Below are positions 33,544 through 41,663 of a stretch of 64,000 nt of DNA, in pieces. Positions within the stretch are counted from its first letter, which is position 1, and each line of letters starts with the position of its first letter. Origin of the DNA: Dendrosporobacter quercicolus (GTDB taxonomy: Bacteria; Bacillota; Negativicutes; DSM-1736; Dendrosporobacteraceae). The DNA is taken from NCBI RefSeq assembly GCF_900104455.1, contig NZ_FNHB01000004.1, positions 139,755-203,754 on the forward strand. The letters are read 5' to 3'. Both the position numbers and the translations under genes were made by a program. The notes below the pieces were generated by a model. The model searched no databases. It was not told where the DNA came from and was given only the letters and a program-made list of their open reading frames with translations.

Positions 33544-35106
33544 GTGGACAGAATTGCTGTGCTGTTGAGTGAGTTACTGCAGAAAAGGGGTGCGCCTTCC
33601 CAACTGGACAGTCAGGAATATCAGTCAATTCGTAAAATGATCGAAGAATTTATCGCAATCCGGGAGTTTACCCACGTAATTTCCAACGGGGATTTATCGC
33701 GGAATCTGGAAATCAAGGGTTACTGGGCAGGCGCTTTGAAAGCGTTGCAGGCGAACCTTCGTCACCTAACCTGGCAGGCTGCTACCGTTGCTTCGGGCGA
33801 TTATAACCAGCGGGTGGTTTTTATGGGGGATTTTTCGGTAGCCTTTAATACCATGATTAAGCGTCTGGAGCAAGCTGAGGAAAACGAAAGAAAGTATGTC
33901 CAGGCCCTGCGGGAAAGTGAACAAAAATACCGGTTAATTGCTGAAAATACGGATGACGTTATTTTACTGATGGACGCCCGGATGCAGGTAAGTTATGTCA
34001 GTCCATCGGTAGAAAAGCTGTTAGGCTATACACCGGATGAATTTTGCCGGCTGCCTTTGCCGGAACGGGTGCTGCCGGCTATGGAAGCGGCGTTGCGCAA
34101 ACTACAGGCGCAGAGCGAACCGGCTGATATTACAACGGAATTGATTGAATTAGAGCAACGTTGTAAAAACGGTAAACTTATCTGGATGGAATCGCTGATC
34201 AGTATTGCTAAGACGGCCGGCGGCGAGTTTTCGGGATTTTTGTGTGTGACCCGAAATATCACCGAACGCAAATTAACGGAAAATTTGCTGCAGCGCTCTT
34301 ATCTGCGCCGGCAGCGTAATGAGTTTTTTAATCAACTGCTTCAGCAGGCCGCCGTACCGGAGGCGCAAACGTATACCCGGGCTTTGCAGCTTGGCATTCA
34401 GCTTCCCAGGCAGTTGTCAGTGTATTTTATGCGATTGGAGTTTGCCGGCTCTGGCACTGACGATATCGAATCCTTGCAATACCGGCAAAGAATCATTGAT
34501 ACTATTCTGGATATTCTCAATACAAAAGATTGCACAACCATTGCCTGGGAAGCGGCGGGCGGTATTGGGATAGTGCAGCCGGCTAATTTGTCCGCCAGTC
34601 GCAAGGCCGGGGAAATGGCCGAGGCCGGACGTCATATTCAGCGGGTTCTGACGGCCTTTCCCCGTCTGCAGGTTAGAGTGGGCATTGCCGATCATTTTGA
34701 AGCCCTGGCGTCCTTTGCCCAGCGCTTTCAGCATGCCCGGGCGGCGGTAATGGCTGGCCGGGCGATAGCCCCGGATAAGCCTGTTTATCACTTTGAGGAT
34801 TGCGGCGTGTACCAGGTACTGGCAAATTTGTATGATACTACCGAAGCAAGGCTGTTTATTGAACGGACGCTGGGGCCTTTGATTGCCTATGATCAGGCCA
34901 ATGGCGCCGAACTGGTTTTTACCCTGGATAGGATATTGTCAGGCCATAGCCTGAAAGAAGTGTCTGAGGAGATCTTCTTGCATTATAAGACGATCGTATT
35001 CCGTAAACAGCGAATTGAACATATTTTGCAGGTTTCCCTGGATTCCGCCGAAACCAGACTGGCGCTGGGCACTGCTTTGCACCTGCTGAAGATTGCAGCA
35101 AATTAG
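33544..35106 (+). CDS. PAS sensor with PucR-type C-terminal HTH
   Basis: A 520-residue cytoplasmic regulator: a HAMP-like helical region (about 55-110), a PAS domain (about 120-245; RLIAENTDDVILLMDA, FLCVTRNITERK), a middle GGDEF-like CdaR domain, and a C-terminal PucR/CdaR helix-turn-helix (TLDRILSGHSLKEVSEEIFLHYKTIVFRKQRIE in segments). It probably activates a nearby or distant operon in response to a small molecule. GGGGGAGGA and a GTG at 33544 give the start; a TTG 33 bases upstream has no ribosome site. Paired with the V4R protein just before. Confidence 0.85.
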   Translation: MDRIAVLLSELLQKRGAPSQLDSQEYQSIRKMIEEFIAIREFTHVISNGDLSRNLEIKGYWAGALKALQANLRHLTWQAATVASGDYNQRVVFMGDFSVAFNTMIKRLEQAEENERKYVQALRESEQKYRLIAENTDDVILLMDARMQVSYVSPSVEKLLGYTPDEFCRLPLPERVLPAMEAALRKLQAQSEPADITTELIELEQRCKNGKLIWMESLISIAKTAGGEFSGFLCVTRNITERKLTENLLQRSYLRRQRNEFFNQLLQQAAVPEAQTYTRALQLGIQLPRQLSVYFMRLEFAGSGTDDIESLQYRQRIIDTILDILNTKDCTTIAWEAAGGIGIVQPANLSASRKAGEMAEAGRHIQRVLTAFPRLQVRVGIADHFEALASFAQRFQHARAAVMAGRAIAPDKPVYHFEDCGVYQVLANLYDTTEARLFIERTLGPLIAYDQANGAELVFTLDRILSGHSLKEVSEEIFLHYKTIVFRKQRIEHILQVSLDSAETRLALGTALHLLKIAAN

Positions 35107-35117
35107 CTGTTGGAACT

Positions 35118-35313
35118 GTCTGAGACAACGGAGCTGTCGCAAGGCCCGGATCTCCCGCTTCTCGGTGATACTTAAGGCTTAAAACAAAACAAAAGGACAG
35201 GTCCCTTGTTTGCTTTTGCAAGCGAGGGACCTGTCTCCCTTTTGAACACGGCTCTCAGCCATTGCCGAGTTGCCGTCTTTGGTTGCCGGCAGCGCTCTAT
35301 TGCAGCAGCCCCA
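35118..35313 (+). repeat. GGGACAGGTC hairpin repeat, copy B
   Basis: It contains CTCGGTGATACTTAAGGCTT (35160-35179), a stem of GGACAGGTCCC/GGGACCTGTC type (35195-35240) with a GTTTGC-TTTT-GCAAGC core, and the flank GTTGCCGTCTTTGG (35270-35283). These blocks recur in the same order at 48.6 kb, and the last two recur inverted at 14.9 kb. The ends begin GGAGCTGTCGC and finish GCAGCAGCCCC, which may be short terminal inverted repeats. Confidence 0.75.
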
Positions 35314-35363
35314 TTGTCATGAAGTTCGGCTGTCGGAAAGCCGCCGGGAAGAAAGCCCCGGGG

Positions 35364-37328
35364 TTACTTTGCCGGGCCTGCTTGGGCCATGAGAGCGGAT
35401 ACTTTTCTGGCGAAGCTGATCGGATCTTCGGGGATCAGGCCTTCCGCCAGCAGGGCCTGGCCATATAACAGCTCGCAATAATCTTGAAACGCGGCTGAGT
35501 CAGGCTGGGTTTCATGCAACCGCTTGATTGCCGCAAAGATTTCGTGGCTGGGATTCAGCTCCAGAATTCGTTGCGCTTTGAAAGTTTTTTGATCCATTTC
35601 GGATAAAATCTGTTCCATTGACAGGCTAATGCCGTTGTCGCCGCTGACCAGGCAGACCGGACTGGTTTTTAAGCGGCTGCTGATCTTGACTTCGGAGATT
35701 TTTCCGGTAAGTTTTTCTTTAATGCTGTCAAGCAGCGGCTTATGTTCTGTGGTCAGGGCTTCAGTTTCCGGTTTCTCGGCGTCTTTATCAATATCATCCA
35801 GTTTTAGATCGCCGCGGCTGATGGACTGAAATTTTTTTTCTTTGTACTGGTTAAGGGCATCAATGGCAAATTCATCGACCCGGTCAAACAGATAGAGCAC
35901 TTCAATGCCCTTTTCACGCAACAGCTCCATTTGCGGCAACTGCTCGACAGAGGAACGGTCTTTGCCTGTTGCGTAATAAAGAACTGTTTGTCCCTCAATC
36001 ATCCGGCTGACATAGTCGCTCAGGGAAACCAGCTCATCCGACTTGGAAGAGGGGAAAAGCAGCAAGTCCTGCAATTTTTCCCGGCTGTTAAAGTCGGAAT
36101 ACACACCGCTTTTCAAAGCCCGTCCATATTCCTGCCAAAACTTCTTGTATTTGTCACGGTCCTTATTCAGCATGGTTTCCAGTGTTTTGAGGATGCTTTT
36201 TTCCAGATTTTTCCCGACTTTAGCTAATTGGGCGCTATGCTGCAGCAGTTCACGGGAGATGTTCAGGGAAAAATCCGGCGAGTCGACCAGGCCGCGGACA
36301 AATCGCAGGTGCTCCGGCAGCAGGTCTTTATAGTTGTCCATGACAAACACGTTTTTTGAATACAGGCGGATTCCGGAAGTGGCCTCGCGCTGATAAAAAT
36401 CAAACGGGGCATGCGCAGGGATAAATAGTACGGTGGTGTATTCGACAGCTCCTTCGACTTTGGAGTGGATAATTTCCAGCGGGTCTTCCCAGTCGTGGAA
36501 TAAATCCTTGTATAATTTATGGTATTCCTCCGGTGTAATCTGGTTTTTATTTTTTGTCCAAAGCGGCGTAAGCGAGTTTAACGTCCGGACTTCAGTGGTT
36601 TGCTTTGGCTCGGCGTCTTCTATTGGCTTGCCTTCATCATCCAGCGGTTTTTCTTCTTTGATAAAATTCATTTTGATGGGATAGCGAATATAATCGGAAT
36701 ATTTCTTTACCAGGTTTTGTAATGTGAAGCGGTTTAGATAATTCTCCGCCGGATGTTCAGCATTGGTGTACTCGTCCTGTAATTCCAAAAGAAGGATAGT
36801 GCCGCGGGTTTCTTTATCGCATTCCTCAATGGTATAAGTACCGTCTCCCGTTGATTCCCAGCGAACGCCTTTGGCTTGTCCCGGGGCGCGGGTGATCAGC
36901 GTGACTTTTTTGGCGACCATAAATGCCGAGTAGAAGCCTACGCCAAATTGACCAATCAGATCACTGTCCGGCGCCGCCGCATTTTCCTGCATTTTGGCCA
37001 AAAAGGCTTTGGTGCCCGATTTGGCGATTGTGCCGATATTCTCAATAACTTCATCGTAAGTCATGCCAATTCCGTTATCGGAAATGGTCAGTGTTTTGGT
37101 TTGTTCATCAGGCAGCAGGAAAATTTCAAAATCGGCGTTTCCCTCCAGCAGGGCTTCGTTCGTAATGGAATCAAAACGAATTTTATCAATGGCGTCCGAG
37201 GCGTTGGAAATGAGTTCCCGCAAGAAAATTTCCCGGTTCGTATAAATGGAGTGAATCATCAGATCTAACAATTGTTTGGTTTCGGCCTGAAATTGCCGTG
37301 TTTCTTTGGCTGTACTTTCAGCAGTCAT
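35364..37328 (-). CDS. htpG: chaperone HtpG (Hsp90)
   Basis: A 654-residue Hsp90. The N-terminal GHKL ATPase has ELISNASDAIDKIRF, the magnesium-binding DNGIGMT and GQFGVGFYSAFMVA; the middle domain has the arginine-bearing LNISRELLQ; the C-terminal dimerisation part is complete. It assists late folding of client proteins. TAGGAGG seven bases before the ATG is an ideal ribosome site. The promoter at 37493-37521 is followed by a perfect CIRCE element, so HrcA should repress it and heat should induce it, unlike B. subtilis htpG, which is not under HrcA. Confidence 0.97.
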   Translation of the reverse strand: MTAESTAKETRQFQAETKQLLDLMIHSIYTNREIFLRELISNASDAIDKIRFDSITNEALLEGNADFEIFLLPDEQTKTLTISDNGIGMTYDEVIENIGTIAKSGTKAFLAKMQENAAAPDSDLIGQFGVGFYSAFMVAKKVTLITRAPGQAKGVRWESTGDGTYTIEECDKETRGTILLLELQDEYTNAEHPAENYLNRFTLQNLVKKYSDYIRYPIKMNFIKEEKPLDDEGKPIEDAEPKQTTEVRTLNSLTPLWTKNKNQITPEEYHKLYKDLFHDWEDPLEIIHSKVEGAVEYTTVLFIPAHAPFDFYQREATSGIRLYSKNVFVMDNYKDLLPEHLRFVRGLVDSPDFSLNISRELLQHSAQLAKVGKNLEKSILKTLETMLNKDRDKYKKFWQEYGRALKSGVYSDFNSREKLQDLLLFPSSKSDELVSLSDYVSRMIEGQTVLYYATGKDRSSVEQLPQMELLREKGIEVLYLFDRVDEFAIDALNQYKEKKFQSISRGDLKLDDIDKDAEKPETEALTTEHKPLLDSIKEKLTGKISEVKISSRLKTSPVCLVSGDNGISLSMEQILSEMDQKTFKAQRILELNPSHEIFAAIKRLHETQPDSAAFQDYCELLYGQALLAEGLIPEDPISFARKVSALMAQAGPAK

Positions 37329-37461
37329 AAAAAAACCTCCTAAATAATAGCTGTTTATCCCAGGCGCGCCCGGCAGCGCAGCGGCGCTAATCCTGCGGGT
37401 ACTGATGACACACGGTTTTAAGGCTGATCTGTACCGGACGTGCTGCGGAGTAGAAGTGTTG

Positions 37462-37488
37462 TTAGCACTCCTGAGACATGAGTGCTAA
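37462..37488 (-). promoter_or_regulatory. CIRCE element (HrcA operator)
   Basis: TTAGCACTC-N9-GAGTGCTAA, a perfect match to the CIRCE consensus, placed just downstream of the htpG -10 on the minus strand. Confidence 0.95.
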
Positions 37489-37492
37489 CTTT

Positions 37493-37521
37493 ATAATACC
37501 GAAGAGTGAGATTAAAATCAA
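37493..37521 (-). promoter_or_regulatory. htpG promoter
   Basis: Minus strand TTGATT (37516-37521), 17 bases, TATTAT (37493-37498), five bases before the CIRCE element. Confidence 0.75.
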
Positions 37522-37582
37522 TCGGCATATTGCATAAAATACTGCAATTTTTTTAAAAAAACAAGATTTTTAAAAAAAGCCA

Positions 37583-37611
37583 TTGACTTTGATAACTATT
37601 ATCAATATACT
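37583..37611 (+). promoter_or_regulatory. Fur-controlled promoter of the heme locus
   Basis: TTGACT (37583-37588), 17 bases and TATACT (37606-37611). A perfect palindrome TTGATAA-CTA-TTATCAA (37589-37605) fills the spacer exactly, so a bound Fur dimer would block polymerase. Confidence 0.8.
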
Positions 37612-37651
37612 TTAACTAAATATCAGCATTTGCAATGCAGCTGTTGTACTT

Positions 37652-37814
37652 AATGTCTTGGCAAAAGTTGTGAATTAGGATTAGACAGTGTAGATCTTTT
37701 TGCAATGCAAGGCGGAGGAAGGAGGCATACCGGGAGTATGCCGACTGACGACAACGCAGCAGTGCGAAAAAATCTACGCTGGCTAAGCTAAGATTTAACT
37801 TTGTCAAGACACTA
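37652..37814. mobile_element. about 160-bp MITE-like element upstream of tonB
   Basis: The left end (AATGTCTTGGCAAAAGTTG, 37652-37670) and right end (TAACTTTGTCAAGACACTA, 37796-37814) are imperfect inverted repeats. Inside are a GTAGAT...ATCTAC inner pair and a CATACCGGGAGTATG hairpin (37724-37741). The end sequence AGTGTCTTGGCAAAGTTG also occurs alone at 51513-51530. It lies between the Fur promoter and tonB. Confidence 0.6.
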
Positions 37815-37875
37815 GCTTGCCTGATAATACTATCGGGCGCAGCTAGGCGCCCAGAGAGCCCAGAGCTCCGTGTCA

Positions 37876-37906
37876 GTATATGCGCACGGGGTTTTTATTT
37901 ATTTTC
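37876..37906 (+). terminator. terminator-like hairpin before tonB
   Basis: A CCGTG/CACGG stem preceded by GAGCT and followed by GGGTTTTTATTTATTTT lies in the leader 35 bases before the tonB start. A similar GAGCTCC...GGAG-T7-ATTTTCA element precedes the second receptor gene at 45.2 kb. It could end read-through transcription or act as an attenuator. Confidence 0.45.
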
Positions 37907-37939
37907 AGGCAGGAAGACAAGGCGAAGTGAGGTGATGTA

Positions 37940-38674
37940 ATGACTTATCAAACGTGTTGGAAAAAAGCCTTCAGCGTTTCCTGCATGGTTCATTTATTAG
38001 CGATCCTGTTGCTGGCAGTCATGTTGGAAAATATAGATCACCGGCAATTGCCGGAAGAATTCATTGCAATTGAGCTTACTGAAACCGGGAGCCGGGCTGC
38101 CGTCGCCGGCCGGCCGGCGCAGGACAGCGGCGCTGTTCCGGAGCGTTCTGTCAGTCCGCCCGCGGTAAGTCCGAGCCGGATTGCGGCCAGGGAGGCCCGG
38201 CCAGTGGCCGGGCCCAAAGCGGGGCCAGAGCCGGCCGGCGTTGAACCTGCGCTGGCAGCGGCAACGTCGGCTGGCCTGGCGGGAGGCGAAGGAGAAGCCC
38301 AGGGCCGGGCGATAGGAGAAACAGCGCTGCCTTCGTCCGGTTCGGGAAGTCAGGCCGCTGTGACCGGAAAGCCCGGCGTACGTTCTGCCGGAAGTCAGGA
38401 AATCAGCGGAATTGTGAATGCCTTTTTGCAGGCAATCGAAAAACGCAAGGATTATCCGTATATTGCCAGGCGGCGGGGCCAGGAAGGGACAGTGACCGTA
38501 GCAGTGCGGCTGACAGCGGCCGGCGAACTGGCCGGTGCGCGCGTGCTGCATTCCTCCGGTGTGGCGGCGCTGGATGAAGCGGCGCTGGCCCTGGTACGGC
38601 GGGTTTGCCCTTTCCCGCATCACGCTGGCCGGGCAATTGCCATGAATATTCCCATAGCATATCAACTGGAGTGA
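37940..38674 (+). CDS. tonB: TonB energy-transducing protein
   Basis: A 244-residue TonB. It has one N-terminal membrane helix (AFSVSCMVHLLAILLLAVML), an Ala/Gly/Pro-rich periplasmic spacer (about 50-150; fewer Pro-Lys repeats than E. coli TonB) and the C-terminal domain with YPYIARRRGQEGTVTVAVRL and the LDEAAL helix that contacts receptor TonB boxes. It carries proton-motive energy from ExbB/ExbD to the two receptors in the window; exbB and exbD are not present here. AGGTG precedes the ATG. First gene of the heme operon. Confidence 0.9.
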   Translation: MTYQTCWKKAFSVSCMVHLLAILLLAVMLENIDHRQLPEEFIAIELTETGSRAAVAGRPAQDSGAVPERSVSPPAVSPSRIAAREARPVAGPKAGPEPAGVEPALAAATSAGLAGGEGEAQGRAIGETALPSSGSGSQAAVTGKPGVRSAGSQEISGIVNAFLQAIEKRKDYPYIARRRGQEGTVTVAVRLTAAGELAGARVLHSSGVAALDEAALALVRRVCPFPHHAGRAIAMNIPIAYQLE

Positions 38675-38679
38675 TCAAG

Positions 38680-38883
38680 GTGGAAACACAATATAAAAAG
38701 ATTGTATTTTTAAAATCAAAGCTGTCGGAAGTGCGCTGCCGGCGGTGCGGGCGGTTATTATTTTGCGGAATTGTCGAGGAAGTTGAAATTAAATGCCCGC
38801 GCTGCAAAACGGTACAAATGGTGGGAGGACGTAAACAGCGAAGGAAAAATAAATGCCGTGAAACACGCGGAAGCGAGGTTTAG
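38680..38883 (+). CDS. Com-like zinc-finger protein
   Basis: A 67-residue protein with KLSEVRCRRCGRLLF and EIKCPRCKTVQMV, two CxxC pairs as in the Mu Com-type zinc fingers, followed by a basic tail GRKQRRKNKC. GGAG eight bases upstream selects the GTG at 38680. It starts five bases after tonB and its stop overlaps the region just before the binding-protein gene, so it is inside the heme operon. Com binds RNA to control translation in phage Mu; a regulatory role here is only an inference. Confidence 0.65.
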   Translation: METQYKKIVFLKSKLSEVRCRRCGRLLFCGIVEEVEIKCPRCKTVQMVGGRKQRRKNKCRETRGSEV

Positions 38884-38884
38884 A

Positions 38885-39859
38885 ATGAGCTTCAAGTTAA
38901 GCAGAATTACAGGTGTGATCCTTGTATTACTATTGGGTGCCAGCGGCTTATTTTTACTCAAAGACCAGTCGCAGCCGGCAGCGCGGCAGTCCGACCGCTA
39001 CCTTGTCACCGACAGCGCCGGCCGGCAAGTCGAAATCCCGCGGCGGCCCCAGCGGGTAGTTGTGCTAAACGCCTCAAATCTGGAATTGTTTTATGCCGCC
39101 GGCGGAACAGCAGTGGGGCGGCCCAGCACTGAAGCCCTGCCTGCTGAGGTCAAAGCAGCCGTTCAGTCAGTTCCCGCAGTGGGGGTTGCGCCTAACCCCA
39201 ATATCGAGCAAATTATTGCCTTAAACCCTGATTTGATTTTAGGGGTAAACATGCCGTTTCATCACCAGTTGCTGCCGTTGCTGGATAAAGCGGGTATTCC
39301 CGTTCTGCTGCAATCGGTCGACAATTATCAGAACATCCTTGATACGCTGCGCTTTTACGGCGATTTGTCCGGCCAGCCGGACAAGGCGGCTAAACGGATT
39401 GCAGCCATTGAGTCCCGTTATGAGCAGCTCATTTCAGCCGGAAAAAATCGCCCGGCGCCTAAAGTTGTGATGGTATGGGGCTCGCCGGAGAGCTTCCATA
39501 TGGCGACAGACAGCAGTTTCAACGGGGATCTGGTCAAGCGTCTGGGGGCTGTCAATGTTGCCGGCCAGTATAATCTGAGCAATGCGCAATTGGGCTATGT
39601 ACCTTTAAACATGGAGTTTATTGCCAAGGAAAATCCGGATATGATTTTTTTAATTGCTCTCAGTCCGGACCCAAAAGTAAGCGCTAAATTAAAGCAGGAT
39701 CTGACAGGCCATCCGGCCTGGAGCGGTCTGAAAGCAGTGCAGGACAATCAGGTGCACATGCTGCCCCAGCACTTGTTCGTCGTAAATCCCGGTACTCAGG
39801 TTGGCGAGGCAATGTCAATTTTGGCCGGATTCCTTTATCCGGAGGTGGCTGAAAAGTGA
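38885..39859 (+). CDS. heme/siderophore ABC binding protein
   Basis: A 324-residue class III periplasmic binding protein: N-terminal membrane anchor (VILVLLLGASGLFLL; no lipobox cysteine), then DSAGRQVEIPRRPQRVVVL, PNIEQIIALNPDLILG, the long backbone helix and MEFIAKENPDMIFL. It captures a tetrapyrrole or siderophore in the periplasm and passes it to the permease. GAGG six bases before the ATG sets the start; the stop overlaps the permease start (GTGA). Position in a locus with HutW makes heme the likely ligand. Confidence 0.88.
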   Translation: MSFKLSRITGVILVLLLGASGLFLLKDQSQPAARQSDRYLVTDSAGRQVEIPRRPQRVVVLNASNLELFYAAGGTAVGRPSTEALPAEVKAAVQSVPAVGVAPNPNIEQIIALNPDLILGVNMPFHHQLLPLLDKAGIPVLLQSVDNYQNILDTLRFYGDLSGQPDKAAKRIAAIESRYEQLISAGKNRPAPKVVMVWGSPESFHMATDSSFNGDLVKRLGAVNVAGQYNLSNAQLGYVPLNMEFIAKENPDMIFLIALSPDPKVSAKLKQDLTGHPAWSGLKAVQDNQVHMLPQHLFVVNPGTQVGEAMSILAGFLYPEVAEK

Positions 39860-40860
39860 GGGCATTGGCGACAGATCCCCGCGGAACCTGGCGGGCGGCG
39901 GTCAGTATAACCGGCCTGGCGGCGCTGGCGGCGGCGCTGGTCATTGGGATCAGAGTGGGCGCAGTGCCGGTCGGCGCGAATGAGATCTGGAACGCTTTTG
40001 TTGCTCCTACCGGCAATGAAGCTTACCAGATTATCTATAATATCCGGGCGCCGCGTGTGCTGGTGAGTGCTTTAACCGGCATAAACCTGGCCCTGGCCGG
40101 CTGCATTTTGCAGGGCGTGCTGCGCAATCCACTGGCTGACCCGGGGATTATCGGCGTATCAGCCGGAGCTGGCCTGGCGGCGATGTCGGTGATGATTTTA
40201 TGGCCGGGACTCACGGCGCTGGTACCGGCGGTTGCTTTTGCCGGAGCACTGGCTGCGGCGGGCATTGTTTTTATGTTGTCCTGGGACAGGGGGGTGCAGC
40301 CGCTGCGCTTAATCCTGGCGGGAGTGGCTCTGGCCGCCTTTTTTGGCGGGGGGATGAGCGCCCTGATGGTTTTTCATTCCGATAAAATTCAGGGGACTGT
40401 CAACTGGATGGCCGGAGGCTTTCAGGGGCGCAGCTGGAATCATGTCCGGATGATCCTGCCTTACAGTATAGCGGGCATTGTGGGCGCGATGCTGTCTTAC
40501 CGTTATCTGAATGCCCTGCAGTTAGGCGATGAAGTGGCCAAAGGTCTGGGAATTAGGGTGGAAAGGGCCAGAGTTTGCCTGGTCATTCTGGCGGCCCTGC
40601 TGGCGGCTTCAGCGGTCAGCGTGGCGGGCCTGCTGGGCTTTGTGGGACTTATCATTCCCCATATTACGCGGATGCTGGTCGGCTCGGATTTTGAATATTT
40701 AATGCCCTGCGCAGCCATTCTGGGCGCTACGCTGGTCGTGGCGGCAGATACTGTCGCCCGTACGGCATTTAGCCCGGTGGAAGTCCCGGTAGGCATATTT
40801 ATGGCTTTTCTGGGAGCGCCATTCTTCATTTATTTATTGCGGAAGGGGATGAAACGATGA
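39856..40860 (+). CDS. hmuU: FecCD-type ABC permease (heme importer)
   Basis: A 334-residue permease with about ten membrane helices of the BtuC/FecCD family: RAPRVLVSALTGINLALAG, GVLRNPLADPGIIGVSAGAG, and the cytoplasmic coupling segment GLLGFVGLIIPHITRMLVG. It works as a dimer with the ATPase encoded next. GTG start coupled to the preceding gene and ATGA overlap with the following gene. Substrate by context: heme. Confidence 0.9.
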   Translation: MRALATDPRGTWRAAVSITGLAALAAALVIGIRVGAVPVGANEIWNAFVAPTGNEAYQIIYNIRAPRVLVSALTGINLALAGCILQGVLRNPLADPGIIGVSAGAGLAAMSVMILWPGLTALVPAVAFAGALAAAGIVFMLSWDRGVQPLRLILAGVALAAFFGGGMSALMVFHSDKIQGTVNWMAGGFQGRSWNHVRMILPYSIAGIVGAMLSYRYLNALQLGDEVAKGLGIRVERARVCLVILAALLAASAVSVAGLLGFVGLIIPHITRMLVGSDFEYLMPCAAILGATLVVAADTVARTAFSPVEVPVGIFMAFLGAPFFIYLLRKGMKR

Positions 40861-41663
40861 ATGATACGCTTGAGGCTAAAGGCGTTAAACTTGGCTACGG
40901 GGGCAAAGTGATTATTGAACAAATGCAGCTGGCCATAGATCAGCCGGAGATTATCTCTATTATCGGGCCGAACGGTTCAGGCAAATCCACACTGTTGAAA
41001 GCGTTAAGCCGTTTGCTGACGCCCCTGGCCGGCTGCGTTTTGCTTAACGGCAGGGACATTCATCAATTGCCGCCGCGGGAGGTGGCCAAAACCATGGCGA
41101 TATTGCCGCAGTCGGTTCAGGCGCCGGGGGATATGACGGTCTGTGATCTGGTGGCCTATGGGCGTATGCCCTATCAGCGCATGTTTGAGCAAATATCAAC
41201 GGAAGACGAGGCCTGCATCGCTGCTGCCTTGGCGGCCACCGGCATGGAAAAAATGCTGCACCGCCGCCTGGACAGCCTGTCCGGCGGTGAGCGTCAGCGG
41301 GCCTGGCTGGCCATGGCGCTGGCCCAGCAGCCCCGGATATTATTATTGGATGAACCGACAACTTATCTTGATATCCACCACCAGCTGGAGTTAATGAAGC
41401 TGGTGCGCAGCCTTCATCAGGACAGGCGGCTTACCGTTGTCATGGTATTGCATGACTTAAATCACGCGGCCCGGTTCAGTCAGAGACTGATTGCGGTTAA
41501 AGACGGCCGGATTTTCGCCGACGGTTCTGTGCCCGAGATATTTACTGCTGAAAACCTAAAGGCTTTATACGGGGTTGAAGCAACGGTAATGGCCATTGAG
41601 CAAGGAGGTAGTTCACATCTTGTCTGTTTCCCTCATGACAGCTGCCTGCCCCAGGGAGCCTGA
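40857..41663 (+). CDS. hmuV: FecE-type ABC ATPase (heme importer)
   Basis: A 268-residue ATPase: Walker A GPNGSGKST, Q-loop ILPQSV, signature LSGGERQR, Walker B ILLLDEPTTYLD and H-loop VLHDLNHA; typical of iron-chelate and heme importers (HmuV/FhuC group). The 4-base overlap with the permease shows coupling. Its 3' end overlaps the start region of the next ATPase by about 40 bases. Confidence 0.92.
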   Translation: MNDTLEAKGVKLGYGGKVIIEQMQLAIDQPEIISIIGPNGSGKSTLLKALSRLLTPLAGCVLLNGRDIHQLPPREVAKTMAILPQSVQAPGDMTVCDLVAYGRMPYQRMFEQISTEDEACIAAALAATGMEKMLHRRLDSLSGGERQRAWLAMALAQQPRILLLDEPTTYLDIHHQLELMKLVRSLHQDRRLTVVMVLHDLNHAARFSQRLIAVKDGRIFADGSVPEIFTAENLKALYGVEATVMAIEQGGSSHLVCFPHDSCLPQGA

